In this document: piece by piece, positions 43,015 to 52,799 of the stretch
How positions within the stretch are numbered: position 1 is the stretch's first letter
Layout: each line of letters begins with the position of its first letter
NCBI GenBank assembly: GCA_034509755.1
Contig: CM067559.1
Coordinates: forward strand, 15,606,501 to 15,670,500
DNA from: Anisodus tanguticus
Lineage: Eukaryota > Streptophyta > Magnoliopsida > Solanales > Solanaceae
Direction: 5' to 3'
Length of the DNA stretch: 64,000 nucleotides
The notes under the pieces: model-generated
The model's input: only the letters and a program-made list of their open reading frames with translations
The model's database searches: none
What the model was told of the DNA's origin: nothing
Translations under genes and position numbers: made by a program

Positions 43015-43394
43015 TACATATTTTCATATTCTTGTCTAGCTTTTGACAAATCTTGAATGTGAAGTGTTACGGGGCTTTGTCCAAATGCATGGTTACAAAA
43101 GTTTTGCCATTCAAAGTCAGAAAAAGCTTGCTACATCAAGTCAATGAAGAACAATATAGTGGCTACGTGACTACTTACTATGCATTGCAAAATTATAGGT
43201 GTCGGCAAGTGCTAGTACTTTTAATTTCTTATTTGTATTTCATGTGTTTATTCATATTTTGAGTTATATAAATTAATAATGTAAAATTATTTAAAATTGA
43301 GTTATATAAATTTATTTTTTGAATGATTTGATTGTATAGATATTTCTTACACTCGACTAACAAAACTTAAAACTCTTGTTTCGCCCTTTTGCAG

Positions 43395-43700
43395 GCAAAA
43401 TTGAAGTATCGTGCAATTGCAGTTATGGCTTTATTTTTCTCTCTTACAACTCCAGTCGGAATAGTAATTGGACTAGGAATAATGAATTTTTATGATGAAA
43501 ACAGTCCACCAGCTCTTATTGTTGAAGGAGTATTTAATTCAGCTTCAGCTGGCATCTTGATTTATATGGCTCTAGTTGATTTTTTAGCTTCCGATTTTAT
43601 GCATCCAAGAATGCAAGGCAATGGAAAGCTTCAATTAGGGGCCAATATTTCACTTCTTCTAGGAGCTGGACTCATGTCTCTCATAGCCAAATGGGCCTAG
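43395..43700 (+). CDS. ZIP: ZIP family metal transporter, exon 3
   Basis: Codes for residues 247-347. TM6 is about 252-274 (AVMALFFSLTTPVGIVIGLG), TM7 about 288-311 (VFNSASAGILIYMALVDFLASDF) and TM8 about 328-346 (ISLLLGAGLMSLIAKWA). The C-terminus ending AKWA is the standard end of plant ZIP proteins, so the product is complete and ends in the extracellular space by the family topology. No stop, shift or missing block was found across the three exons. The TAG is at 43698-43700. Confidence 0.93.
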   Translation, partial: AKLKYRAIAVMALFFSLTTPVGIVIGLGIMNFYDENSPPALIVEGVFNSASAGILIYMALVDFLASDFMHPRMQGNGKLQLGANISLLLGAGLMSLIAKWA

Positions 43701-44262
43701 TTAATCAACATACATTATTATCAATTTCACATACTTTGTAGCCCGTGTTCAATGATGTGAAATGTTGAAAGATGAATATTAGACAAAAGTTAGATCTTTT
43801 ATCTTTATGCATAATTTTTCAATAATTAATGAAATAACTTATTAGACCTTGATACCCAATATTTTTTCAATGGTTGATACAAGAAAAGAAAGAAGAGATA
43901 ATTGTACATCGAAATATAAGTTGGAGAAATAATAGGTATACCGCACCTAGAAAGGGTTTGAAAAATCAACTGCTAGAAAAATAACTATTCAAAGGGATGG
44001 TTAATTGTGGAGTAATCATTTGACGTGTTTTACTTTTAGGTGTGCTAGGATTACCTGATTATTTTTTCTTTGTAAATTTCTTTTTTTCAAACAAAACTCA
44101 TCTTGAATTTATTTATTTAATTAATTTGTCTAATTATGAATATTTTATACGTGATTTGAATTCAAGTTTTGGATGTACGATAGTTGAGATAAGATATGAG
44201 TTATTACTCTCTTTCTTAATGAAATGCACGAATTCTTCTCAATATCAAAACCTTTCAATTTA
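43701..44262 (+). other. ZIP 3' UTR and downstream region
   Basis: AT-rich. A possible polyadenylation region is AATAATTAATGAAATAA at 43821-43837, 120 bp after the stop. No other gene. It ends abruptly at the truncated Copia C5. Confidence 0.45.
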
Positions 44263-44935
44263 ACCCACACTGACGCTTGACGGCAATCCCCAAAAAGTAA
44301 CTCAAGGGCCCTAAGTCTTTCATAGCAAACTCAGAGCTGAGCATGGTCATGATAGACTGGCGTAAGGCATCGGAAGAGGCAGTCAAAATGATATCATCCA
44401 CATACAGCAGAATGTAGGCCAAGGACGAACCACGACGGTAGATGAACAAGGAATTATCTGACCTGCTGTGAGTGAATCCAATAGTCGAAACATAGTCAGC
44501 AAACCTCGTATACCAGGCCCGTGGAGACTGCTTAAGCCCATATAAGGACTTCTTCAATAAACTGACATGATGAGGACGATTGGGATCCTTAAATCCCAAC
44601 GGCTGATGCATATAGACTGTTTCCTTGAGATCACCATGTAGGAAAGCATTCTTGACATCCAACTGATGAATAAGCCATGCCTTTGACAGAGCCAAGCTAA
44701 GCACAATGCGAATGGTAGCCGGTTTGACCACCGGACTGAACATCTCCCCACAATCTATACCAACCTGCTGAGTCTTACCATCACCCACAAGCCGCGCCTT
44801 ATGTCGGGCAAAGGAACCATCCGAATTCTCCTTATCAGCAAAAATCCACATAGACATGATAACATTAATATCAGATGGATGGGGCACTAACTCCCACGTC
44901 ATATTATCAATAATAACATTATATTCATCAATCAT
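44263..44935 (-). pseudogene. Copia C5 reverse transcriptase
   Basis: An open frame of about 225 codons: WELVPHPSDINVIMSMWIF, RHKARLVGDGKTQQVGIDC, LDVKNAFLHGDLKETVYMHQP, KSLYGLKQSPRAWY, LLYVDDIILTASSDALRQS and SEFAMKDLGPLSYFLGI. Catalytic YVDD is intact. It is in the same frame as the integrase part, separated only by a TAG at 44945-44947, where relatives have Trp (DPNWK). It ends in unrelated text (CGLN then stop) at the truncation. Confidence 0.85.
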
Positions 44936-44944
44936 AGTAATTTT

Positions 44945-46110
44945 CTAATTCGGGTCGTTTAAGGCAGACACAGGATTACGGGGCAAGGGGGATTTAGAGA
45001 CATTAGAATGTAAATTAAAATGTCTTTTAGGTGTAAAAATACTCCGCTGACTACGAGTGACCGGTCTATGACTCGAGGACGAATTGAGTGAATTTTGGGA
45101 ATTTACTGGGCTCGGGACGGACTGGCCAGCAGGCACTGGGATTGCTGGCCCAAATCGGCAAATCGACACTGGAACTGGACCAGTTCCAGAATTGGGCTGG
45201 ACTGACCCAATCGCTGGAACTGATCCAGTGATGGCAGTATGTGACGGAATAGTGGGGCCAGCGGGTAGTGGGCCCGCTGAAGGATTTTGGGTGCGGGATA
45301 TGTCCGAAAAATGGTGAGTAATATACGGGGATATACCATCATCCAAAAAATTATACGAACTAGGCTCGGGAGTATGAACTTTAGTAAATGGAAATTGGGT
45401 TTCATCAAAAATTACATGGTGATTAATTATGATTTTCTTGGAGGATAAATCAAAACATTTGTAACCACGATGATTATATGGATAACCCAAAAACACACAC
45501 GGAGTAGACCGGGCCTGAAGTTTGTTAATTATGGTGGATGAGAATAACGGATAACATAAGCACCCAAAAACCCGAAGATGAGAATAAGACGAATTTTTAA
45601 TATATAAAATTTGGAGGGGGGAAGAATATGTCAGACCTTTGGAAAGAATTATGTTAAGGAGATATGTCACCATTTGAAGAGCATGATGCCACAAATATGG
45701 GGCTACGGAAGCATGAATTAAGAGAGTTCGGACAATGTTATTTATGGAATGAATTTTGCGTTCGGCTTTCCCATTTTGTGAAGATGTATGAGGACACGAA
45801 AAATAAAAATTGATCCCATTATTTGCACAGAACTCCCGAAACTCCCTATTGTCATACTCTTTTCTATTATCACACTGAATATTTTTTATTTCTCTTTCGA
45901 ATTGTGTTCTAATGAATGCTCTAAACTTTATGAAGACGGAAAATACTTGAGATTTATTTGCGATTGGAAACGTCCACAAAAATTTAGAATAATCATCCAA
46001 AAAGAGAACATAATACCGATGACCCAATGAACTTAGAACATGAAACGTTATGAATAATATCAAATGGCATTGAAGTATGAGAATTTGAGTCTACAAATGG
46101 CAACTTAACA
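44945..46110 (-). pseudogene. Copia C5 integrase and linker
   Basis: The longest coherent retroelement frame in the window (372 codons, 46063-44945). It reads YYVLFLDDYSKFLWTFP (first Asp), IQCDNRKEYDN (second Asp; usual G is R here) and SSQNGKAERKIHSINNIVR with the catalytic Glu. RVFGCLCYPL and HHVIFDETQFPFTKVH follow, then a Pro/Ser/Thr/Gly linker with PVP and GP repeats. Only the terminal TAG separates it from RT. The upstream pre-integrase segment (46110-46260) has frame breaks. Confidence 0.85.
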
Positions 46111-46269
46111 ATTTTTCCTAAAGAACAAGATTGACAAAGTGGAGTACGACTCGTACCCTTACATGAAATATTTTTTTTAATCTAAAACTGACAAAATAGA
46201 GGATCCCGGATGACCAAGATGAGCATGCCACAAGGAAGGAGAAATGGCTGCAAAGGCTGATGGCAAGGC

Positions 46270-46674
46270 TTAACTCGATGGAGTGAAATCGGGCGTGATA
46301 TGATAAAGATCTCCCTTACTATCACACCTCATGAGAGGACTCCCCGTCTTGAAATCCTTCACAGAGAAACCAAAAGGATCAAATTCAACATAAACGGAAT
46401 TGTCAGTGGTGAACTTGCGGACATACACTAAGTTTTTAATCAATTTGGGGGCATGTAAAGTATTTTTCAAGATAAGGGGTAGATTGGGGGGAGACAACGT
46501 TTTATGACCATAACCCTGAATTGGAATAGAGTTACCATTTCCGACAATTATACCACGATGGTTGCTCAAATTGGAACAAGACGAGAGAGTACCTTGATCG
46601 GAAGTCATGTGTGTCATTGCGCCAGTGTCCATGTACCAATTTGGATCTGGTTGCGTCAACCCAAGTGTGTGCAT
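46270..46674 (-). pseudogene. Copia C5 aspartic protease
   Basis: NWYMDTGAMTHMTSDQGTLS carries an intact DTG; NHRGIIVGNGNSIPIQGYG and FDPFGFSVKDFKTGSPLMRC follow. The frame is open for 134 codons to a stop after TPSS. It is in a different frame from the gag tail, which ends inside it at 46656. Confidence 0.8.
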
Positions 46675-47753
46675 TGCAACCTCAATGTCGGTGTGAGTGG
46701 GGCCCGCTGCGTGGTGAGCTTGCGGAGGCCGGGGCCCATGAATTCCAGAACTGGGTTGTCCTGGGCCCTAACTACTGGAATTACTGGGCCAGTGTGTAGT
46801 GGGCCGTGATCGCCGACCGTTGGGCTCGAAGGACCGGCGCCCCACCGGCCGCCGGAAGCTGCTGGAAAATAGGGGCTGCTGGCCCACGACCCATTTCCCC
46901 AGCCCCACTGCCATGGGCCCCACTGCTGGGACCAGGAGGGTGGAGGGCCATTATTTACTGGACGGGGCCCACTATCGACCTGCTGACCACCGGAACCATC
47001 GCGTTTGCCCCCGCGGTTTTTGTTATTATTCTTACGATTATTTTTGCCGCCATTATGAGTATGGTTTTGGCCCGAATTATCAACAAAACCTGAAGAATTT
47101 GTGGAGGACATCATTAGGACGACGGGGCTTGCTCCGGTAGCCACCTTTTAAGCCAATCCGGCTTCTTCCAAAGTAAGTATGGAGCAGGCTTGATAAAAAG
47201 CGGGAAGTGGGTTGCTTTGACGAAGGAGAGTCCCAACGCTATTATAGGCCTTAGAAAGACCGGCAACCAGTTGTAGAACTAGACGATTATTTGTTACAGG
47301 TGCGCCACCGTTACGGAGTTGGTCTGCCAAGTCCTTGAGTTTCTTGCAATATGCAGACACATTTGGAAATTCTTCCATGCGAATGAGAGAGAATTCCCGC
47401 TAGAGTGTGACAACACGTGAATGTTGGTTATCTTGGAATATGTCACGCCATCTATTCCAGGTAGCCATAACCGTGGTATCCGTCTCAATAATCGTCTATA
47501 AGAGGTCAACCGAAATAGTGGAATAGATCCACTGGAGAACGGTAGCATCAAGAGTAATTCATAACTGAGGATCCTCCGCGGGAATAGGTGTAGTGGGAGG
47601 AATTATGTGATGGATAACTTGATGGGAGATAGCGTGAATTTTAAACAATTCTGCCCGCGTCGCATATTGGACGTTTTCCATCTCAAGCATAATAAGGATA
47701 CTGTTCTTGACGTTAGAAACCATAAGGGCAGGATGAAAATTGTTCTTAGACAT
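46656..47753 (-). pseudogene. Copia C5 gag
   Basis: ATG at 47753: SKNNFHPALMVSNVKNSI, EMENVQYATRAELFKIH, then LDATVLQWIYSTI, NVSAYCKKLKDLADQLRNGG, RLVLQLVAGLSKAYN and LPAFYQACSILTLEEAGLA. The C-terminal tail (47100-46660) is rich in Asn, Gly, Arg, Pro and Trp (NGGKNNRKNNNKNRGGKRDG, WSQQWGPWQWGWGNGSW), likely RNA-binding. Stops near 47559, 47403 and 47147 disable it. This gag-and-tail order is the reference for recognising the loss in C2 and C4. Confidence 0.8.
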
Positions 47754-47895
47754 ATTGAAAGAACAAAGAAGGAATTGGGAATAGTAAGAGAGATTTTTGA
47801 GAGCGGAAGACGAACTTTGGACAAGAAACCCGAGGGGGGGTTTTCGTCCGAGAAGGGCACAAAATTTGGGAGAGAAAATTTTTGTTAGACCTAGT

Positions 47896-47907
47896 CTCTT
47901 GATACCA
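47896..47907 (-). other. Primer-binding site of C5
   Basis: Minus strand TGGTATCAAGAG directly after the 5' LTR end (TTCTTTCA). Initiator tRNA-Met type, identical over 12 bases to that of C2. Confidence 0.85.
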
Positions 47908-48116
47908 TGAAAGAATAATCCCTTAATTATTTTCATTAATTGAGAGGTATATATACAAGTTACAAAATAGGAGAATCCTATTCCTATTCTACTCCTAAAA
48001 CCTTATTCTACCATAATTCTAACTATATATTTATGGTAAGTGTATAATCCTAATTTAGGTAACCTTTACACTACAATATACTACAAATATACTTTCCTAA
48101 TATACATTTATTAACA
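47908..48116 (-). repeat. 5' LTR of Copia C5 (209 bp)
   Basis: Minus strand TGTTAATAAATG ... GATTATTCTTTCA. It matches the 3' half of the C1 LTR (8195-8514). Confidence 0.8.
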
Positions 48117-48630
48117 CTGCCCGTGATGGGCTACAAACCACTTCCGTGATACGTGATGGGCCTCAGCCACTGCCGAGATGGGCTTCTGCATTCGGTACCC
48201 GTGGTATACACTATGTATATCAAGTGTATATCATGGGTATATTACCTTGTTTAACAATTACCGTAGGCCCGATTAGCCTATCACACTTATAGGCACATTA
48301 TTGCTTTATAGTCAATTATAGTTTGATTTCTGCTGCTATGTGTTCTTTAGTGTATTTTGTTTAGCTTATTTAGTTGTGTTAGCTATTGCTCCCTTTTGTT
48401 CTAATGCACTTTATACTGCTTTAATTCCTTAACTGAGTCTGACCGTTTCTCTTGCTTTACTATTGCTTTGTTTTGATTGCCTTGCTTGTGATTATGCTTT
48501 GTCTTGAGCCGAGGGTCTCCCGGAAACAACCGCTCTACCTACCAAGGGGGAGGTAAGGTCTGTGTACACTCTATCCTCCCCAGACCCCACGATGTGGCAT
48601 CTCAGTGGGTATGTTGTTGTTGTTGTTGTT
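48117..48630 (+). mobile_element. RTE-type LINE or TS-type SINE 3' end
   Basis: The last 120 bp (GGGTCTCCCGGAAACAACC, GGTAAGGTCTGTGTACACTC, CCCAGACCCCAC) end in a (TTG)n tail at about 48612-48630. This end is shared by Solanaceae RTE LINEs and the TS SINE, from memory. The upstream 300 bp may be LINE 3' UTR; no RT frame is present, so it is a 5'-truncated copy. Confidence 0.6.
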
Positions 48631-48639
48631 TTCCTACCA

Positions 48640-49575
48640 ACATAACGTTATTCATTATCACATTGTAAGTGATTCATAACAAAAGTAGGAGGTTTAGCAA
48701 AATAGAGGACGATGTTTGAGTTGGACTGTCTTGAAGCTGCCTTTGCCATTTTGTGAGCAACCTTGTTCCCATCTCTGAAGTTATGCCGGAGGGTTATATG
48801 CTTCAGCTGGTGCATTAACCACCTGCATGAGAAAATTAATTGATTATAAATCATTTGACCAGTTGATAAGCATTGTATGAGGTCGGTACAGTCAGTCTCA
48901 ATCTCCAAAGGGAGAAGATTTCGTTCAACGGCTAAAGTTAACCCTTGATGGAGGGCTTGCAGCTCAGTGTGAAAAGCAGTCTGAGCATTGACATGCTTAT
49001 AGAATCCAGAAGCATTTGAAATCTCGTATTACACCACCTATTCCACCTGAAAATTTACATAATCCAAAAGCACCAACTATATTAAGTTTAAACCTGCCCC
49101 GAGGGAGGGGAAGAGGGGGAGGGGGAAACCATTTAATAGGGATACTTATTCTAGGGTTGTGGAATAGTTCTTTCTAAGAGAGCAGATTGTATTCAATAGT
49201 TCTATTACAGGACGAGGCAAAGTTTATGGGATGTTGAGTATTATTGTGATTATTATTGTTTCGAAGCAACCAAAGGCTCCATATCATAAAGGGAAACAAT
49301 TTATCCCATGCAGATAGGTGACTTGGCAAGTGAGGGTTGCACTTTCTTATGAAATCTAGCCAATGGATGTCACAAGAGGGGTCATATTGGATTCACATGC
49401 TAAACCACATATCCTTGGTTGAAGGATAGTCAAAGAAAATATGCAAGGAGATCTCTCTAGTTGTTCTACAGATAGGACAAAGGACATCAATATTCATGGC
49501 AAGCTTATGAAGTCTAGCTGTACTAGGGATTTTGTTATGGTAGCAAATGGATCTCGTCCAAATTACACGTTAAAT
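48640..49575 (-). pseudogene. LINE-derived zf-RVT and RNase H fragment
   Basis: Minus-strand translation gives IWTRSICYHNKIPSTARLHK, then CPICRTTREISLHIFFDYPS, the zinc-binding zf-RVT block, with Tyr where the last Cys is expected. A linker with FPFMIWSLWLLRNN follows. The RNase H-like domain reads LEIETDCTDLIQCL and LKHITLRHNFRDGNKVAHKMAKAA (48908-48648). This is the 3' end of a plant L1-type LINE or a related orphan RNase H gene. Stops near 49400, 49180 and 49010 show it is dead. The RT itself is cut off on the right. Confidence 0.75.
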
Positions 49576-51411
49576 GGTATAACGCGGTCATTGTCAAATA
49601 TAGTAACTCAATTAGGTTGAGGTCGAATCCCACAAGTAATACGATGAGGAATTACTCTATTCGCTTTGTATCATAGCTTTACTAATTACTTTAGTTCTAT
49701 AGTAATCAAATTTATTTATTTGTTTATTTTAACTAATCAAGTCATCAAGTCAATTAATGATTAATGTATCAAGTAAGTTGGAATGTTAGGATTGTGACTT
49801 AATGCATGTAAGTGGTGTTGGGTTTTTTGCTAAAGTGGGTGTTATTAGTGTGGTATGAGCAATGAGGACTAATATCTAGGTGAAAATTTCTCAATTGACC
49901 CACCTAATTTCACTTTAGGCTTTCTCAAGTTCTAAAGTGTGACATTTATGAACACTCATTATTATCTTTAGTTGATTCCCTTCTAATTAAAATTAGAAAT
50001 CATTAAACAGGGTTTAAAGCCCTAAGTCCTAATCAACATACCCCTTTTCTAGACTCTAGTCTCATTTTTCAAGTTTGACTAGAGACAATAGACAATAAAT
50101 GGGTGTTTGAAACTAACCCTTAAACATTAATGTAAAGAATGGATCTTGGGCCTAACTCAACCCCAAAAGCTAGATTGTAGGGTGAGGATAGTTCAAGTCC
50201 ATATAAGGAGTCCATGTTCCCATTACATATCTGATGTGGAACTCTTAACACTCCTCCGCACGCCTAAACCTTGTTAACTGGAGCGTGGATAATATAATTT
50301 GGGGGCCCAACATCAGTGAACAAAGAATTGGAATGAGTATGGCTCTGATACCATATAAAGAATGGATCTTAGGCCTTACTCAACCCAAAAGCTAGCTTGT
50401 AGGGTGAGGATTGTCCAAGTCCATATAAGGAGTCCATGTTCTCATTTCATATCCGATGTGGAACTCTTAACAATTAAGAGTGAGGTAGTTAAATGTCACA
50501 TTAATACACTCATTTCATATTTATGAACTATCCCAACTACCACATTCCATTATTTTGTCAAAACCCAACTTAGGTTTCTAGCCACTCATGTTAAACAATA
50601 AATGCACAATAAAGTAATAAATACAACAAGACATAATGAACATAAAAGAAGGCTCATAATAATTTTTGAATAAATAATATGGAACTTAGCTTCTACACAA
50701 TGGAATATGAAGCAAGATTCTTAGAACTCAAGATGAATAGTAATGTTGTTTACTCAAGACAAGACACAAAACACTTTTAAACGGTGGCTAGCTAAGTAGG
50801 TTACAAGATATCAAATCAAAAAAATCCTAGGTAGCTATATAGGTCTGCGTTCCACAAAAATGCCACCGTCTGCCACTCTGCGATCGTAGAACATGTTTGT
50901 GTTTCGCAAAATTGGATTAGGATTTACAGAGTGGGTCTTGATTTTGAACGTCTGAAACTGCGATAGAAAGTGCGGTCCGTAGAACTGGACTGCGGTCTGC
51001 AGAACTGAACTGCTATCCGTAGAAGGGCCTTGAGACTTCACAATCTGAGATGGACTTGAACTAAAGCAGTGATTTGCAGACCGAATTGCGATCCACAGAA
51101 CAGAAGTGCAGACAACAGAATGGGTTGCACTTCAGGGTTCCAGAGTCTTCTTCTCACTGTCTATTTCTGCAACTTGGCTACCATTCTGCGATCCGCAGTC
51201 TGGTTTTGCGGTCCGCATAAGTGGTCTTCTCAACACTTCTTCCTTTTTTCAGCACTTTTGTCCATGTTTCACCATATTTTTTCACTTTTGGTGTCCCATT
51301 GCAAAAATCCAATAAAAACCAAAATAACATAAGAAACATATACTACAAATGCATAAAGAACAATAATAATCCATGGAATTAGTATCAAATGTGCCGTAAT
51401 TTCTCGGCACA
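49576..51411 (-). repeat. Athila-like Gypsy 3' LTR (~1.8 kb incl. TRIM)
   Basis: The minus strand starts TGTGCCGAGAAATTACGGCACA at 51411, right after a purine-rich AAGTTGGTGGTATTGA, and runs to about 49575, where LINE text begins. Without the nested TRIM it is about 1.49 kb. It includes several TGCGGTCCGCAGA-like palindromic words (50870-51220). The far end is approximate. Class is inferred from the env-like ORF upstream. Confidence 0.55.
50131..50472 (-). mobile_element. Complete TRIM retroelement (342 bp) with TSD
   Basis: Two direct LTRs of 120 and 119 bp (50131-50250 and 50354-50472; minus strand TGTTAAGAG ... TTTACA) flank 103 bp. A TGGTATCAGAGCC primer site (complement of 50341-50353) abuts the 5' LTR. 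ATTAA at 50126-50130 and 50473-50477 is a perfect 5-bp target duplication. Too small to code; it would depend on another element's proteins. Confidence 0.9.
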
Positions 51412-52790
51412 TCAATACCACCAACTTAAACTATTTATTGTCCTCAAGCAACCTAAATATCACTAAGGTACGACTAATGACAAAATAATTATGACTATGG
51501 TTAGTTCTACTTACGAGTTCACAAATATGTGTTTCACAGTATTGACAACCCTCCTATTTTACAAAACAAAATTTCAAGAGTGCATATCTACCATCAATGA
51601 GCCCATGAACATCAAGCCTCAAGAGGTGTCTAAACACTACTAGTGACTAGATGCGCCAAGACGTTTAACTAGAGGAGCTTTCATTTCACAAGATTCATGC
51701 AATTAAATGTGCCCTCACAATAAGGAAAGTCTCATACTCACTCAAGAATTTCTTTTCAAAACAAGGGACAAACAAGATCACTCACAAGGAATGTCATGTG
51801 TCACAAGTATCATGGCACAGACTTGCCTTTATTTTAAGTCACTACTACCTAAAGAGTGGTCAATTTTGTATTTCTAAGGACTTTCTCAAGCTTGTAATGT
51901 AGGCTTAGGGACGGGTAGAATATTCATTTGGGTACAAGTGACTTTTCTCTCCTTTTACACTACATATTTTTCATTTAATATCTCAATTCCTTCTTTTGTT
52001 TTCCAACTTTCTTTTCCACCTCTTTTATTCAAGTATCTCCCATTTTATTTCATTCTTTTTGTGGTTCATTTTCTCTTATATTTTCAATTGTTTTTGCATT
52101 CCATTTTCTTATTTTAAACAATTTTCTCTCTATTTTTAGAACCACTCACATCACAATCTTATTCCATCCTTTTCTATTGCATCCCACCCCCAACTTAGTC
52201 TTTTGGCCTCAATTATCATTTTTCCTGCATTCAAGAAGAGATTTGGTTCAAAAGATGATTTATTTCAAAAAGGGTTTCGATTTGTAATGTGGTAGCCAAA
52301 GAAAAAGGCAAAAATTTCAAAAGAGGACAACTAGTTCTCTCAATTCACAGGTAGGTCAAAGAAGTCTTTAATCAAGAAGGTTCACTCTCATGTGAAGGCC
52401 TAAGATCATTTTCTCAACCAAGCAACTCTAGTTTCATAGAACAATCATTCGAAGGACAATGCTACTCTTATTTTCAAAATCCAATTTTTCGAGGGGTGTT
52501 ACCAAAACCAAAAAAATCTACACATGTTAGAAACTGCATACAAGCATCAACCAAGTCAAACTATTCTATCACTAGGCCATGATTACTACACATACACCTT
52601 TGGAAAAGAAGCAGGCAAAGAAAAACCAAGAGGAACAAAACACGAAGTAAAAACATATATACTAACACATATATACAAGCTAATTGTCATTTCTTTCAAA
52701 AACATACAAAGTTACTTCACCCCCAACTTTAAAAACATGTGTTGCATCAATGCATAAAATAAAGTAAAGTACAAGAACAAAAAGTTTGAG
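51412..52790 (-). other. Athila-like 3' untranslated region; no gene
   Basis: Between the env-like ORF and the LTR lies a long non-coding stretch, T-rich on the plus strand around 51950-52210. A long spacer here is usual for Athila-type elements. No coding signal seen. Confidence 0.45.
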
Positions 52791-52799
52791 GGTCTCCCT

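Larger units (their letters stand above)
40366..43394 (+). other. ZIP intron 2 (3029 bp, transposon-enlarged)
   Basis: Donor GTACTACT, acceptor CCTTTTGCAG. It holds a TRIM with inverted LTRs (40459-40830) and an LTR-like remnant (41458-43014). Between them (40831-41457) is plain AT-rich DNA with a run of 14 G at 41365-41378; 43015-43394 shows nothing else. Much of the intron length therefore comes from insertions. Confidence 0.85.
44263..48116 (-). mobile_element. Copia element C5, 3'-truncated
   Basis: Minus-strand order: 5' LTR (48116-47908), PBS, gag, protease, integrase, RT. Matching stops at about 44263, just after the RT thumb (SYFLGIAVKRQCGL), so RNase H and the 3' LTR are missing. 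It is convergent with the ZIP gene, its broken end 560 bp from the ZIP stop codon. The LTR matches that of C1. Confidence 0.85.

Noticed and set aside
38713..43700. Naming the transporter IRT1
   Set aside because: The family is clear, but TM4-TM5 and C-terminal text look closer to ZIP1/ZIP3, and a zinc element is in the promoter; no exact orthologue can be fixed without a tree.
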